Origin: Tissierellia bacterium
Lineage (GTDB): Bacteria > Bacillota > Clostridia > Tissierellales > Peptoniphilaceae
Direction: 5' to 3'
DNA: 39,034 nucleotides
NCBI GenBank assembly: GCA_030528125.1
Contig: JAUMZM010000013.1
Location: 1-39,034, forward strand
Shown: positions 1 through 9,530 of the stretch, piece by piece
Layout of the letters: each line of letters starts with the position of its first letter
How positions within the stretch are numbered: position 1 is the stretch's first letter
The notes under the pieces: generated by a model
Told to the model about the DNA's origin: nothing
What the model saw: only the letters and a program-made list of their open reading frames with translations
The model's database searches: none
Made by a program: the position numbers and the translations under genes

Positions 1-45
1 GATATTCAAATGTGGTTTTGATCTTTCAAATTTTTCTTTTGCCAT
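1..45 (-). CDS. tuf: Elongation factor Tu, N-terminal fragment (window edge)
   Basis: Only the first 15 codons are in the window (MAKEKFERSKPHLNI), which is the typical EF-Tu N-terminus. The gene runs off the left edge. It starts with ATG and its ribosome binding site AGGAGGA (complement of 50-56) overlaps the TAG stop of fusA, leaving 9 nt between the two genes, so translation is probably coupled. It is the last visible gene of the str operon. EF-Tu delivers aminoacyl-tRNA to the ribosome. Confidence 0.9.
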   Translation of the reverse strand, partial: MAKEKFERSKPHLNI

Positions 46-54
46 TTCTTCCTC

Positions 55-2124
55 CTATTTTTCTAGAACTTTTTCTCTGATGCTATCAGGTACAATTTCA
101 TAATGGTCGAACATCATTGAATATGTTGCTCTTCCTTGTGTTTTACTTCTCAAATCTGTTGCATATCCAAACATTTCAGAAAGTGGTATAAATGCATCTA
201 ATACATGGATTCCATCTTTTGGATTCATTCCATCTATCTTACCACGTCTACTTGAAACATCTCCCATTACATCTCCAAGATATTCATCTGGTGTTGTAAT
301 TTCAACTTTTTCCATTGGTTCAAGTAATACTGGTTTTGCTTTTGTTACTGCATTTTTAAGTGCCATACTTCCTGCTACATGGAATGCAGCTTCTGAAGAG
401 TCTACCTCGTGGTAGCTTCCGTCAAATACTGTAACATGAATATCAACCATTGGATATCCACCAAGAACTCCTGAGTTGCAAGCTTCTCTAACACCTTCCT
501 CAACTGGCTTGATGTATTCTTTAGGAATTGCTCCTCCAACAATCTTAGATTCAAATACGATTCCTGAACCCGTTTCGCCTGGCTCAACCTTAAGAACAAC
601 GTCTCCATATTGTCCATGTCCACCTGATTGTCTTACGAACTTTCCTTGAGCTTCTGCATCTTTTGTTATTGATTCTCTATAAGCTACTTGTGGGTTACCT
701 ATATTTGCTTCTACCTTAAATTCACGAAGTAATCTATCTACTATGATTTCAAGGTGTAATTCTCCCATTCCTGATATGATTGTTTGTCCTGTTTCCTCGT
801 CTGTTTTTGTTTGGAATGTTGGATCTTCTTCTGAAAGCTTTTGAAGAGCTATAGCCATCTTATCTTGTGATGCTCTTGTCTTAGGCTCTATTGCTACAGA
901 AATTACAGGATCTGGGAACTCCATGTTTTCAAGTACGATTTGATCGTCTTGTGAACAAAGTGTATCACCTGTTGTTGTATCTTTAAGTCCTAGAAGTGCT
1001 ATTATGTCACCTGTATAAGCTTTTTGAATTTCTTTTTGCTTATTTGAGTGCATTTGTAGGATTCTTCCTACTCTTTCTCTCTTGCCTTTTGTTGAATTGT
1101 AGATGTATGAGCCTGATTCAATTGATCCTGAATAAACTCTTACATATATTAACTTTCCTACAAATGGGTCTGTTACTACTTTAAATGCAAGTGCTGAAAG
1201 TGGGCCTTCATCTGAAGCTTCTCTTTCTAATTCTTTCTCATCATCTTTTGGATCTGTTCCTTGTACTGGTGGAATATCCAAAGGACTTGGTAGATAGTAA
1301 TTTACTGCATCAAGTAAGAACTGTACTCCTTTGTTTTTGTAGGCTGATCCACAAAGACATGGGAATATTTTTCTATCTATAGTAGCTTTTCTTAAAGCTG
1401 TTCTAATTTCATCTTCTGTTATTTCTTCTCCTTCAAGGTATTTCATCATGATGTCATCATCAACTTCAGATAATTCCTCTAAGAGATTTGCTCTGTATTG
1501 TTCTGCTTTTTCTTTTAATTCAGCTGGAATTTCTGATTCTGCAATGTCTTTTCCAAGATCATCTTCATAAGTTTCAGCTTCCATTGTAATTAAATCTATA
1601 AGTCCTACAAAGTCTTTTTCTGCACCTATTGGTATTTGTATTGGTACAGCATTTGCTTTTAATTTATCTTTTATTGTATCTACTGACATGAAGAAATCTG
1701 CGCCAGTAGCATCCATTTTATTAATAAAGCACATTCTTGGAACATTGTATTTATCTGCTTGTCTCCAAACAGTTTCAGATTGAGGCTCTACTCCGCTTTT
1801 TGCATCAAATAATGCAACAGCTCCGTCAAGAACTCTAAGAGATCTTTCTACCTCAACTGTAAAGTCAACGTGTCCTGGGGTGTCGATGATATTAATTCTA
1901 TTACCTTTCCAATGACAAGTTGTTGCTGCTGAACCGATGGTGATTCCTCTTTCTTTTTCTTGTTCCATCCAGTCCATTACAGCTGTTCCTTCATGAGTAT
2001 CACCTATTTTATAAGTAATACCAGTATAATAGAGCATTCTTTCTGTTACAGTTGTTTTTCCTGCATCGATGTGTGCCATTATTCCTATATTTCTGGTATT
2101 TTCTAGTGAATATTCTCTAGGCAA
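55..2124 (-). CDS. fusA: Elongation factor G
   Basis: EF-G is the GTPase that drives ribosomal translocation. The protein is 689 aa, the usual length. The G domain shows the P-loop AHIDAGKT (about 17-24), DTPGH (81-85) and NKMD (135-138); domains II-V follow, with the conserved [10 protein letters not shown] region in the middle. The start codon is TTG, supported by GGGGG about 7 nt upstream and by the MPREY N-terminus usual for Firmicutes EF-G. It lies 20 nt downstream of rpsG in the str operon and its stop overlaps the tuf ribosome binding site. Confidence 0.98.
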   Translation of the reverse strand: MPREYSLENTRNIGIMAHIDAGKTTVTERMLYYTGITYKIGDTHEGTAVMDWMEQEKERGITIGSAATTCHWKGNRINIIDTPGHVDFTVEVERSLRVLDGAVALFDAKSGVEPQSETVWRQADKYNVPRMCFINKMDATGADFFMSVDTIKDKLKANAVPIQIPIGAEKDFVGLIDLITMEAETYEDDLGKDIAESEIPAELKEKAEQYRANLLEELSEVDDDIMMKYLEGEEITEDEIRTALRKATIDRKIFPCLCGSAYKNKGVQFLLDAVNYYLPSPLDIPPVQGTDPKDDEKELEREASDEGPLSALAFKVVTDPFVGKLIYVRVYSGSIESGSYIYNSTKGKRERVGRILQMHSNKQKEIQKAYTGDIIALLGLKDTTTGDTLCSQDDQIVLENMEFPDPVISVAIEPKTRASQDKMAIALQKLSEEDPTFQTKTDEETGQTIISGMGELHLEIIVDRLLREFKVEANIGNPQVAYRESITKDAEAQGKFVRQSGGHGQYGDVVLKVEPGETGSGIVFESKIVGGAIPKEYIKPVEEGVREACNSGVLGGYPMVDIHVTVFDGSYHEVDSSEAAFHVAGSMALKNAVTKAKPVLLEPMEKVEITTPDEYLGDVMGDVSSRRGKIDGMNPKDGIHVLDAFIPLSEMFGYATDLRSKTQGRATYSMMFDHYEIVPDSIREKVLEK

Positions 2125-2144
2125 ACTTAATCCCCCTTAAATTA

Positions 2145-2615
2145 TTAATATCTATAGTGAGCGAAAGCTTTGTTTGCTTCAGCTGTCTTGTGCATTTCTT
2201 CTTTTCTCTTAACACTTGCGCCAGTGTTATTTGATGCATCAAGTATTTCTTTAGCAAGTCTTTCTACCATAGTTTTCTCGCCACGTGCTCTTGAGAAGTT
2301 AACAAGCCATCTAAGTCCTAAAGTTTGTCTTCTTTCAGGTCTTACTTCCATTGGAACTAAGTAGTTTGCTCCACCGATTCTTCTTCCTTTAACTTCTAGA
2401 GTTGGCATTACATTATCTAAAGCTTTATAGAATACCTCTATTGCGTCTTCGCCTGTTGTCTTTGCGATTTCGTCGAAGGCATCATAAACTATTTTTGTTG
2501 CAAGGCCTTTTTTGCCATCAAGCATAACATTATTTATAAGTTTTGTTATAACTCTATCGTTATACTTAGCATCAGGCATTACCTGTCTTTTTGGTATATG
2601 TCCTTTTCTTGACAC
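2145..2615 (-). CDS. rpsG: 30S ribosomal protein S7
   Basis: S7 is a primary 16S rRNA binding protein that organises the 30S head. I place the start at a GTG (2615) that follows AGGAGG with 8 nt spacing and gives [11 protein letters not shown], 156 aa, the normal S7 length. A TTG start at 2636 would add seven residues that lie over the ribosome binding site. Conserved blocks include [11 protein letters not shown] and [11 protein letters not shown]. It is second in the str operon, 110 nt after rpsL; this long spacer holds a GC-rich palindrome. Confidence 0.97.
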   Translation of the reverse strand: MSRKGHIPKRQVMPDAKYNDRVITKLINNVMLDGKKGLATKIVYDAFDEIAKTTGEDAIEVFYKALDNVMPTLEVKGRRIGGANYLVPMEVRPERRQTLGLRWLVNFSRARGEKTMVERLAKEILDASNNTGASVKRKEEMHKTAEANKAFAHYRY

Positions 2616-2659
2616 TTTACTTCCCTCCTTTACCAATTAAATGTAATATCTTTAGTACT

Positions 2660-2673
2660 CGACCCTAGGGTCG
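2660..2673. repeat. 14-bp perfect palindrome in the rpsL-rpsG spacer
   Basis: CGACCCTAGGGTCG is a perfect palindrome in otherwise AT-rich spacer. In the mRNA it can fold as a 5-bp stem with a CUAG loop, about 45 nt upstream of the rpsG start. In E. coli the rpsL-rpsG spacer binds S7 as translational repressor; that this hairpin serves the same role is inference. It could also be a processing site or part of an internal promoter leader. Confidence 0.5.
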
Positions 2674-2725
2674 TCGTGCAAGACATACTCTATATATAAT
2701 AGGTACATTATGCACTCAAATCATA

Positions 2726-3133
2726 TTAGGCTTTTTTTGCGCCGTATTTTGATCTACCTTGTTTTCTGTTTTCTACTCCGGCAGTATCCAATGTACCTCT
2801 TATAATGTGGTATCTAACACCAGGAAGATCCTTTACTCTTCCGCCTCTGATAAGGACTACAGAGTGCTCTTGTAAATTATGTCCAATTCCTGGAATGTAT
2901 GATAATACTTCTGCTCCGTTTGTAAGACGAACTCTGGCTACCTTTCTCAATGCTGAGTTAGGTTTTTTAGGAGTTACTGTTCTTACTGATGTACAAACTC
3001 CACGTTTTTGTGGTGAGTTGCTCTTTGTAGGTCTTCTTTTAAGTGTATTAAAGTTGTAACCTAAAGCTGGAGTATTGCTCTTAGTTTTTTCACTCTTTCT
3101 TCCTTTTCTAACAAGTTGGTTGATTGTAGGCAT
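2726..3133 (-). CDS. rpsL: 30S ribosomal protein S12
   Basis: S12 lies at the decoding centre of the 30S subunit. The protein is 135 aa, the Firmicutes length. [11 protein letters not shown] (about 54-64) and [13 protein letters not shown] (97-109) are the two loops around the decoding site. The lysines at the usual streptomycin-resistance positions (about K56 and K101) are wild type. The ATG start has AGGAGGTG upstream. It is the first gene of the str transcript here; the rpoC and L7Ae-like genes that often precede it are not in the window. Confidence 0.98.
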   Translation of the reverse strand: MPTINQLVRKGRKSEKTKSNTPALGYNFNTLKRRPTKSNSPQKRGVCTSVRTVTPKKPNSALRKVARVRLTNGAEVLSYIPGIGHNLQEHSVVLIRGGRVKDLPGVRYHIIRGTLDTAGVENRKQGRSKYGAKKA

Positions 3134-3203
3134 AATGCACCTCCTTTTTTCTAAATATTTGCTGTATATTCTAGTTTTTGTCTAAAATCCCCAGCACTTA
3201 AGC

Positions 3204-3232
3204 ATTTTACCATGTGGTTTAATCTTTGTCAA
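3204..3232 (-). promoter_or_regulatory. str operon promoter (rpsL)
   Basis: Reading the minus strand: -35 TTGACA (3227-3232, perfect), 17-nt spacer, -10 TAAAAT (3204-3209). Transcription would start near 3197, giving a leader of about 60 nt before rpsL. Confidence 0.75.
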
Positions 3233-3300
3233 ATAAGTATTTACTAATATTAAGAGCTTATTTTGTTTTTGTTATTCCTTTTTTATTTAAGTGGAAATTA

Positions 3301-3320
3301 TGTCATCATTGATAGTGACA
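3301..3320. promoter_or_regulatory. Candidate MtlR operator upstream of mtlA
   Basis: An inverted repeat with TGTCA and TGACA arms separated by 10 nt ends 19 nt before the mtlA -35 box. TTGTCA/TGACAA-type half sites are known for MtlR activators of Gram-positive mannitol operons, and this position suits an activator. The assignment to MtlR is inference. Confidence 0.45.
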
Positions 3321-3339
3321 AATGTACGTTTTCTTTATG

Positions 3340-3369
3340 TTGAAATAGGCATTAGCCTGATAATATAAT
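3340..3369 (+). promoter_or_regulatory. mtl operon promoter
   Basis: -35 TTGAAA (3340-3345), 18-nt spacer, -10 TATAAT (3364-3369). The leader to mtlA is about 40 nt. The weak -35 and long spacer fit a promoter that needs an activator (MtlR). Confidence 0.65.
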
Positions 3370-3414
3370 ATAGACATAGATAGCCACTTATGATTTGTGG
3401 CAGAGGAGGAAAAA

Positions 3415-4833
3415 ATGAGCGAAAAGAAAAACAAGAATGTTAAAAACAATGTTCAGCGCTTTGGAAGATTTCTAAGTGCTATGGTTATGCCAAATATAGG
3501 AATGTTTATTGCATGGGGCTTTATAACAGCTCTTTTCATTCCATCAGGATATTTGCCTAACGAAAATCTAGCATCAATGGTTGATGTTTTGTTGAAATAT
3601 TTAATCCCTACACTTATAGCTTATTCTGGAGGTAAATTAGTTGCAGGAGAAAGAGGAGCTGTAATGGGTGCAATTGCTACTGCAGGTGTTATTGCAGGAT
3701 CTGAAATCCCAATGCTACTTGGTGCTATGATTATGGGACCTTTTGCAGGATGGGTTATAAAGCAATTTGATAAACTCGTACAAGATAAAATACCTACTGG
3801 ATTTGAAATGTTAGTTAATAACTTTTCAATAGGAATTATAGGAATGTTACTTGCAATACTAGGATATAATGCAATTGGACCTTTCATAAGTGGATTAACA
3901 ACAGTTCTAGAACATGGAGTTGATTTCTTAATAGGTAAGAAACTTCTACCTTTAGTTTCTATATTTGTTGAACCTGGTAAAATCTTATTCTTAAATAATG
4001 CTATTAATCACGGAATATTTACACCTATTGGAGCAAATCAAGTTGCAGAAGCTGGTAAATCAGTAATGTATCTACTAGAAGCAAATCCTGGTCCTGGACT
4101 TGGAATATTACTAGCTTACTTTATATTTGGTAAAGGAGATTCCAAAAACTCAGCACCTGGAGCAATAATAATTCACTTCTTAGGAGGAATCCATGAGATC
4201 TACTTCCCTTATGTATTGATGAATCCTTACTTATTAATAGCTGTTATAGCTGGAGGTTTCTGTGGAGTTCTTACAAATGTAATCCTTGGTACTGGATTAG
4301 TATCAGCAGCATCTCCTGGATCAATAATTGCTATAATGACAATGGCAGCTCCTGGAGATCATGTTAAAATCCTAATCGCTGTAGCTATTGCAACAGTAGT
4401 ATCATTCCTTGTAGCATCAGTATTTGTTAAAAGAGCTTATTCTAAAGGAACTACACAAGATTTCAATAAAGCAAAAGAAGATTTAGCTAAAAGCAAAGAA
4501 GAATCCAAATCAAAACCATCAGATAACAAAGAAACACAAGAAGTTGAAAAGAGCGCACAAAACGTTAAAAAGATCGTATTTGCTTGTGATGCTGGAATGG
4601 GCTCATCAGCAATGGGCGCTTCAAGATTTAGAAATATAATCAAAGATTCACCTTATGATGTAGAAGTAACACACGCATCAGTTTCTGAAATACCTGAAGG
4701 AGCAGATGTAATAGTTACTAATGAAAATCTTGTTGATAGAATCGATAAGAGCAAAGGTTACGAAATAATCCCAATCAAAAACTTCTTAAGTGACAAAAAC
4801 ATCGATGAATTAGCTAAAAGATTTAAAAAATAA
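3415..4833 (+). CDS. mtlA: Mannitol-specific PTS enzyme IICB
   Basis: Membrane permease that takes up D-mannitol and phosphorylates it to mannitol-1-phosphate. I use the ATG at 3415, preceded by AGAGGAGG; an upstream GTG at 3397 would put the ribosome binding site inside the coding region. The protein is 472 aa. EIIC (about 15-340) is hydrophobic and has the conserved GGIHE motif (257-261). A charged linker (about 345-380) leads to EIIB, with the phospho-cysteine in CDAGMGSSAMG (Cys-391). There is no fused EIIA; that is supplied by mtlF two genes downstream. The order mtlA-mtlR-mtlF-mtlD matches the staphylococcal arrangement. Confidence 0.95.
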   Translation: MSEKKNKNVKNNVQRFGRFLSAMVMPNIGMFIAWGFITALFIPSGYLPNENLASMVDVLLKYLIPTLIAYSGGKLVAGERGAVMGAIATAGVIAGSEIPMLLGAMIMGPFAGWVIKQFDKLVQDKIPTGFEMLVNNFSIGIIGMLLAILGYNAIGPFISGLTTVLEHGVDFLIGKKLLPLVSIFVEPGKILFLNNAINHGIFTPIGANQVAEAGKSVMYLLEANPGPGLGILLAYFIFGKGDSKNSAPGAIIIHFLGGIHEIYFPYVLMNPYLLIAVIAGGFCGVLTNVILGTGLVSAASPGSIIAIMTMAAPGDHVKILIAVAIATVVSFLVASVFVKRAYSKGTTQDFNKAKEDLAKSKEESKSKPSDNKETQEVEKSAQNVKKIVFACDAGMGSSAMGASRFRNIIKDSPYDVEVTHASVSEIPEGADVIVTNENLVDRIDKSKGYEIIPIKNFLSDKNIDELAKRFKK

Positions 4834-4863
4834 ATCCAATAATCCAAATCATAGAGGTAAATA

Positions 4864-7008
4864 ATGAAACAGCCAAAATTATCCCAAAGACAAAAAAATA
4901 TCATCCATATAATCTCTGATTCTGATAAAGAGTATATCACAGTAAAAGACATTGCCGATAACCTTGATATCTCTACAAGAACAGTCCAAAGGGATCTGGT
5001 TGGCATAGAAGAATTTCTATTTGAAAATGACTTTGATTTGATAAAAAAGCCTGGAAAAGGTCTTATGTTAAATGAAAACAAACAAGCTATTAATTACCTC
5101 TATGAACTATTGGATATGATAGATTCAAGCAAGCAATATGAGAAAACAGAAAGAGTTAATTTTATATTATCAAGGCTTCTTACCTCAAAGCAAGCTATAA
5201 AATACTTCGCATTTTCTGTATATCTTGATATATCAGAAAAAACCCTATCAGAAGATTTGAATTTTATAGAAAAATGGCTTTCTATATATGATATAAAGCT
5301 AATAAGAAAACGTGGTGAAGGAATAAGCATACAAGGCGAAGAAAGAGCCATAAGAAAGGCTCAAGCTAGACTTATTAATGAAGTATTAAATGATGATAAA
5401 AAGCTTGAGATACTAAGAGGCATAAATGATGATACAAAGGTTGATTTTATAAGACAAAATGACGTCCTTTCAATGATCGATAGAAATATAATGGAAAAAA
5501 CAAAAAACGCATTAAATAATGTCTTTGCAAAGCTTAATATATCTCTTTCTGATAACTCATATATTGGACTTCTTGTCCACATATCACTTGCCATAGAAAG
5601 ACTAAAGCAAAACAAAAAGCTAGATTATAGCGAAAATATAATAAATAATTTAAAAGATAGCAAAGAATATATTTTCGCAGAAAAAATAATCGAAGAATTA
5701 GAAAAAGAATTTGAAATAGAAATCCCAGAATTTGAAGTCTATTATGTTGCAATGCACATAAAAGGAGCAAAGATAATAGGAGAAAATCAAAAAGAAAATG
5801 ATGTTAAAGATATAATAGAAGCTTATCAAATATCAGATGCTCTAATAAATAGAATGCAAGAAATATTTAAGCTTGATCTAAAAAGCGATTTAAGACTAGA
5901 AGAAGATTTAAAAACTCATCTTATTCCAGCACTAACAAGGCTAAAGTTTAACTTTAATATAAAAAATCCAATCTTAGATGAAATAAAAGAAAAATACAAT
6001 CCAATATTTCTAGCATTAAAGAAAATTTCTCCTAAGATATTTAATGATATATCAAATATAAGCATCAATAATCCAATACCAGATGATGAAATAGGATATA
6101 TAGCAATCCATTTTATAACATCAATTGAAAGAAAGATTGTAGAAACAGTATCAATAAATGTTCTTATAGTCTGTCCTACAGGCTATGGAACATCAATGCT
6201 TCTTGCAACAAACTTTAGAAACCACCTTAATAATATTAATATAGTAGGCAATGCTTCAGTGATGAAGCTAAATAAAAAATACCTAGAAGATAATAAAATA
6301 GATCTTATAGTTTCTACAGTTGATATTGATAATATAATCGAAGAAAATAATATCAAAAACATCGATTATATCGAAATGCCAGCAATACCAAGCGAGAAAG
6401 ACTATGTTTTTATTACAACAAAGCTCAAAAAGCTTTCAAGAGAGAAATACTACAGCAAAAATCTTAACCTAGATTCAAAAATCACCGACAAATCCTTGGT
6501 TAAAGATGATTCTTACACCCTAGCACAAGAAATATACAACGTGTCAAATAACCTTAATAGATTATTTGATGATATAAGATTTTTTACCAAAGAAAAATCA
6601 AAAGATCTTCATATCCTATCAGCAAAAATCATCTCAGATAATAAGATAGAATATGAGAAGATCAAAAAAGCTCTAATAGATAGAGAAAAGATAAGCACAA
6701 CATATTTTGAAGAATACAAGTTGCACTTATTACATGCAAAATGCGATATAGAAAAACCCAAGCTTGCCTTTGGGAAAATAAAAGATTCCAATCAAAATAT
6801 TATAGTAATGATTTCAAATAAGATAAATAACGAAGAGATAATAAAGTTATTTAGCTTACTAAGTTCTGAAATCATAGAAAATGAAAATTTCTTTAAAGCA
6901 ATCGAAAGCTTTAATGAAAATGAAATAAGAAAAACAGTTTTAAACAAAATATATATAATTATTGATAGTAAAATAAATTTAGGAGGCAAAAAATGGCACT
7001 CAAATTAG
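4864..7008 (+). CDS. mtlR: PTS-regulated transcriptional activator of the mannitol operon
   Basis: BglG/MtlR-type activator, 714 aa. Visible in order: N-terminal DeoR-like HTH (about 7-56, with ISTRTVQRDL), second HTH region (about 100-170), PRD1 (about 200-305; His-239, His-298), PRD2 (about 315-425; His-352, His-416), EIIB-Gat-like domain with Cys-437 in VCPTGYGTSML, and C-terminal EIIA-like domain (about 560-705; His-621/His-624). Known family logic: HPr phosphorylation of the PRDs activates, while phosphorylation of the EIIB-like Cys by the mannitol EII inactivates. It starts 30 nt after mtlA and overlaps mtlF by 16 nt. Confidence 0.93.
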   Translation: MKQPKLSQRQKNIIHIISDSDKEYITVKDIADNLDISTRTVQRDLVGIEEFLFENDFDLIKKPGKGLMLNENKQAINYLYELLDMIDSSKQYEKTERVNFILSRLLTSKQAIKYFAFSVYLDISEKTLSEDLNFIEKWLSIYDIKLIRKRGEGISIQGEERAIRKAQARLINEVLNDDKKLEILRGINDDTKVDFIRQNDVLSMIDRNIMEKTKNALNNVFAKLNISLSDNSYIGLLVHISLAIERLKQNKKLDYSENIINNLKDSKEYIFAEKIIEELEKEFEIEIPEFEVYYVAMHIKGAKIIGENQKENDVKDIIEAYQISDALINRMQEIFKLDLKSDLRLEEDLKTHLIPALTRLKFNFNIKNPILDEIKEKYNPIFLALKKISPKIFNDISNISINNPIPDDEIGYIAIHFITSIERKIVETVSINVLIVCPTGYGTSMLLATNFRNHLNNINIVGNASVMKLNKKYLEDNKIDLIVSTVDIDNIIEENNIKNIDYIEMPAIPSEKDYVFITTKLKKLSREKYYSKNLNLDSKITDKSLVKDDSYTLAQEIYNVSNNLNRLFDDIRFFTKEKSKDLHILSAKIISDNKIEYEKIKKALIDREKISTTYFEEYKLHLLHAKCDIEKPKLAFGKIKDSNQNIIVMISNKINNEEIIKLFSLLSSEIIENENFFKAIESFNENEIRKTVLNKIYIIIDSKINLGGKKWHSN

Positions 7009-7415
7009 AAGAAAAAAACATATTTTTAAATTTAGACAGTGAATCCAAAGAAGACGCAATAAAAAGAGCAGGAAGAGAACTTGTAAACTTAGGTTGCGTA
7101 GATGAAAAGTACATTGACTATATGCTTGAAAGAGAGAAAGTTACAACAACATACATGGGAATGGGAATTGCAATTCCTCATGGAGTAAATGAAGCCAAAA
7201 AGACAATCAAAAAGAGCGGAATAGTATTCCTACAATATCCTAATGGAGTAGATTTTGGAGAAGAAAAAGCATATCTTGTAATAGGAATTGCAGGAAAAGA
7301 TGATGAACATCTTGAAATACTTTCAAATGTAGCAATAAAAATCGAAGAAGATCTAGTAAATAGATTAAAAGATACCAACGATAAGAAAGATTTTATAGAA
7401 GCATTTGGAGATTAG
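6993..7415 (+). CDS. mtlF: Mannitol-specific PTS enzyme IIA
   Basis: Cytosolic EIIA that passes phosphate from HPr to the EIIB domain of MtlA. It is 140 aa, normal for stand-alone EIIA-Mtl. The phospho-histidine is His-63 in GIAIPHG. The ATG lies inside the 3' end of mtlR (16-nt overlap) with GGAGG 6 nt upstream within mtlR, so translation is coupled. Confidence 0.95.
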   Translation: MALKLEEKNIFLNLDSESKEDAIKRAGRELVNLGCVDEKYIDYMLEREKVTTTYMGMGIAIPHGVNEAKKTIKKSGIVFLQYPNGVDFGEEKAYLVIGIAGKDDEHLEILSNVAIKIEEDLVNRLKDTNDKKDFIEAFGD

Positions 7416-7418
7416 TAT

Positions 7419-8564
7419 ATGAAAAAAGCAATACAATTTGGAGCAGGAAATATTGGAAGAGGATTTATAGGATATCTACTAAATAAATCCGGTTATAAAT
7501 TAGTCTTTGCAGATGTATTTGATAGCGTAATAGATGAAATCAACAACCAAAAAGAATATACAATTCATATAAAAGACGTAGAAACTGAAGAAATAAAAGT
7601 AAAAGATGTATCAGCCGTAAATTCAACAACAGATAAAATAATCGATGAAATTGCTGAAAGTTCAATAATAACTACAGCAGTAGGACCGCTTAACCTTTCC
7701 AAAATAGCAGGACAAATTGCTAAGGGAATTGCAAAAAGATACAAAGAAAATTCCAATGAATATCTAAATCTAATAGCTTGCGAAAATGCAATAAAAGCAA
7801 GTGACACATTAAAAGAAAATGTATATAAATATCTAAGCGATGAAGAAAAGAAATACGCAGATAAATATATAGGATTTCCAAACTGTTCTGTAGATAGAAT
7901 AGTTCCCCCATCAACAAATGAAAATCCTCTTGATGTAACAGTAGAAAACTACTACGAATGGAATGTAGAAAAAGACGAATTTAAAGGAGAAATTCCAGAA
8001 ATCTATGGAATGAATCTTGTTGATAATCTACTAGCATATATAGAAAGAAAGCTATTTACATTAAATACAGGACATGCATCAACAGCATATCTTGGAAGTT
8101 TACATGGATATAGCACAATTGATGAAGCTATAAATGATAAAGATATAGAAAATCAAGTAAGATTAATAATGCAAGAATCTGGAAAAGCACTTATCGAAAA
8201 GTTCGGATTCGATAAAGATAAGCACTTTGCATATATAGAAAAAATAATCAATAGATTCAAAAACCCATATCTTAAAGACGATGTTAAACGTGTAGGTAGA
8301 GAACCTATTAGAAAATTATCAGAAAATGAAAGATTCATAAAGCCACTAAATACAGCTTTATCATACAATCTTCCTGTAGATAATCTAATCATAGGAACAG
8401 CAGCAGCACTACATTTCGAAAATGAAAGTGACAATCAGGCAGTAAGTCTACAAGAAAAGATAAAAACACAAGGTCTTAAAGAAACAATAAAAGAAATTAC
8501 AAATATAAAAGACGATTCTTTAATAGAAAGAATTGAGAAAGAATACAATAAACTTTCTAAATAG
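7419..8564 (+). CDS. mtlD: Mannitol-1-phosphate 5-dehydrogenase
   Basis: Oxidises mannitol-1-phosphate to fructose-6-phosphate with NAD+, the last step that feeds mannitol into glycolysis. It is 381 aa, full length. The N-terminal Rossmann motif FGAGNIGRG (about 6-14) binds NAD; the active-site block KLFTLNTGHA carries Lys-211, Asn-216 and His-219. It follows mtlF by 3 nt, with GGAG inside the mtlF end, and is the last gene before a bidirectional terminator. Confidence 0.96.
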   Translation: MKKAIQFGAGNIGRGFIGYLLNKSGYKLVFADVFDSVIDEINNQKEYTIHIKDVETEEIKVKDVSAVNSTTDKIIDEIAESSIITTAVGPLNLSKIAGQIAKGIAKRYKENSNEYLNLIACENAIKASDTLKENVYKYLSDEEKKYADKYIGFPNCSVDRIVPPSTNENPLDVTVENYYEWNVEKDEFKGEIPEIYGMNLVDNLLAYIERKLFTLNTGHASTAYLGSLHGYSTIDEAINDKDIENQVRLIMQESGKALIEKFGFDKDKHFAYIEKIINRFKNPYLKDDVKRVGREPIRKLSENERFIKPLNTALSYNLPVDNLIIGTAAALHFENESDNQAVSLQEKIKTQGLKETIKEITNIKDDSLIERIEKEYNKLSK

Positions 8565-8571
8565 AAACTAA

Positions 8572-8606
8572 AAAAGAGTGGATGCCATATTGACATTCAC
8601 TCTTTT
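8572..8606. terminator. Bidirectional terminator between mtlD and nagB
   Basis: A 15-bp imperfect stem (AAAAGAGTGGATGCC with GACATTCACTCTTTT, loop ATATT) lies between the convergent mtlD and nagB genes. A and T runs flank both sides, so it can end transcripts in both directions. Confidence 0.8.
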
Positions 8607-8623
8607 AAATTTAAGATTTTTAA

Positions 8624-9346
8624 TTATCCTTCGTAAGCTTGTTTATCAACTATAAGATAGCAATTAGGATGTAGTGCTATAAATGACATAGGAAACATTG
8701 TCTCAATCTTATCAGTGTGCATAAATTTTTCTACTGCCTTGTGTTTATTTTTTCCACTTGCAAGAACAAGAAGAGTTTTTGCATTAAATGCATCAGCCAT
8801 TCCCATAGACATAGCTTGTTTTGGTACATCTTCTTTTGAATCAAAGAATCTTGAGTTAGCTTCAATAGTCTCTTCTTTTAGATTAATAATTGAAGTATGC
8901 ATATTTAATTTATCATCAGGCTCATTAAAAGCTATATGACCATTAGGGCCAATTCCAAGAACTTGTACATCTCTTTGTCCAAATTCTTCTAATAACTTGT
9001 CATATTTTTTAACAGATTCTTCTAAAGATCCGTCTTCTTTTGGAAGATGAGTGTTTTCTTTGTTTATATTTACCTTATCAAAAAGATGTTCATTCATAAA
9101 GTATTGATAAGATTGTGGATTGTCTTTATCTATACCTACATATTCATCAAGGTTTACACTGCTAACTTCTTTAAAGTCAATCTTTCCATCTTCGTAATCT
9201 TTAACTAAATTTTCATACATTCCAACAGGTGTAGAACCTGTAGCAAGACCTAATTTTGCTTTAGGATTTTCTTTGATTATATCAGAAACAATTTCTGATG
9301 CTTTCTTGCTCATTTGATCATAATCATCGCATACTATAATTTTCAT
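8624..9346 (-). CDS. nagB: Glucosamine-6-phosphate deaminase (canonical)
   Basis: Converts glucosamine-6-phosphate to fructose-6-phosphate and ammonia. It is 240 aa, the short Gram-positive type. The phosphate loop TGSTP (36-40), the catalytic NLDEY (Asp-67) and GIGPNGHIAFNEP (131-143; His-137, Glu-142) are all present. It is a single-gene unit with its own promoter and terminator. Its normal active site contrasts with the divergent NagB-like protein at 16524-17339. Confidence 0.95.
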   Translation of the reverse strand: MKIIVCDDYDQMSKKASEIVSDIIKENPKAKLGLATGSTPVGMYENLVKDYEDGKIDFKEVSSVNLDEYVGIDKDNPQSYQYFMNEHLFDKVNINKENTHLPKEDGSLEESVKKYDKLLEEFGQRDVQVLGIGPNGHIAFNEPDDKLNMHTSIINLKEETIEANSRFFDSKEDVPKQAMSMGMADAFNAKTLLVLASGKNKHKAVEKFMHTDKIETMFPMSFIALHPNCYLIVDKQAYEG

Positions 9347-9396
9347 ATTGTCTTCCTTTCTACGATTAGCTTTACCTTTTTACATTTTCTTATCCA

Positions 9397-9447
9397 AATA
9401 CACTCTTTAAGTTATTAAAGTGTATTCTTATATTTGTATCATGTTAA
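9397..9447 (-). promoter_or_regulatory. Candidate nagB promoter overlapped by an inverted repeat
   Basis: Minus strand: -35 TTAACA (9442-9447), 17-nt spacer, -10 TACACT (9419-9424). A dyad AATACACTCTTTAA / TTAAAGTGTATT spans 9397-9426 and covers the -10 and likely start site, as a repressor operator would. It does not resemble the GntR-family NagR (YvoA) operator known from Bacillus. The promoter call is moderate; the dyad is clear. Confidence 0.45.
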
Positions 9448-9530
9448 TATTTTATCACTTTATCACAAAAATTTCTCGTTATTTTTTAATTAATGCGATA
9501 TTTGTTATTTATTTCATGTATTTTTTATAT

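Noticed and set aside
2616-2636. Longer rpsG with TTG start at 2636
   Set aside because: The added seven codons lie on the AGGAGG site; the GTG at 2615 gives the standard 156-aa S7.
3320-3340. cre site for CcpA at the mtlA promoter (TGTACGTTTTC)
   Set aside because: The central spacing is two bases short and several consensus positions fail on either strand.
4758-5081. 107-codon open frame on the minus strand
   Set aside because: Antisense to the mtlA end and the mtlR start, with no promoter or ribosome binding site.
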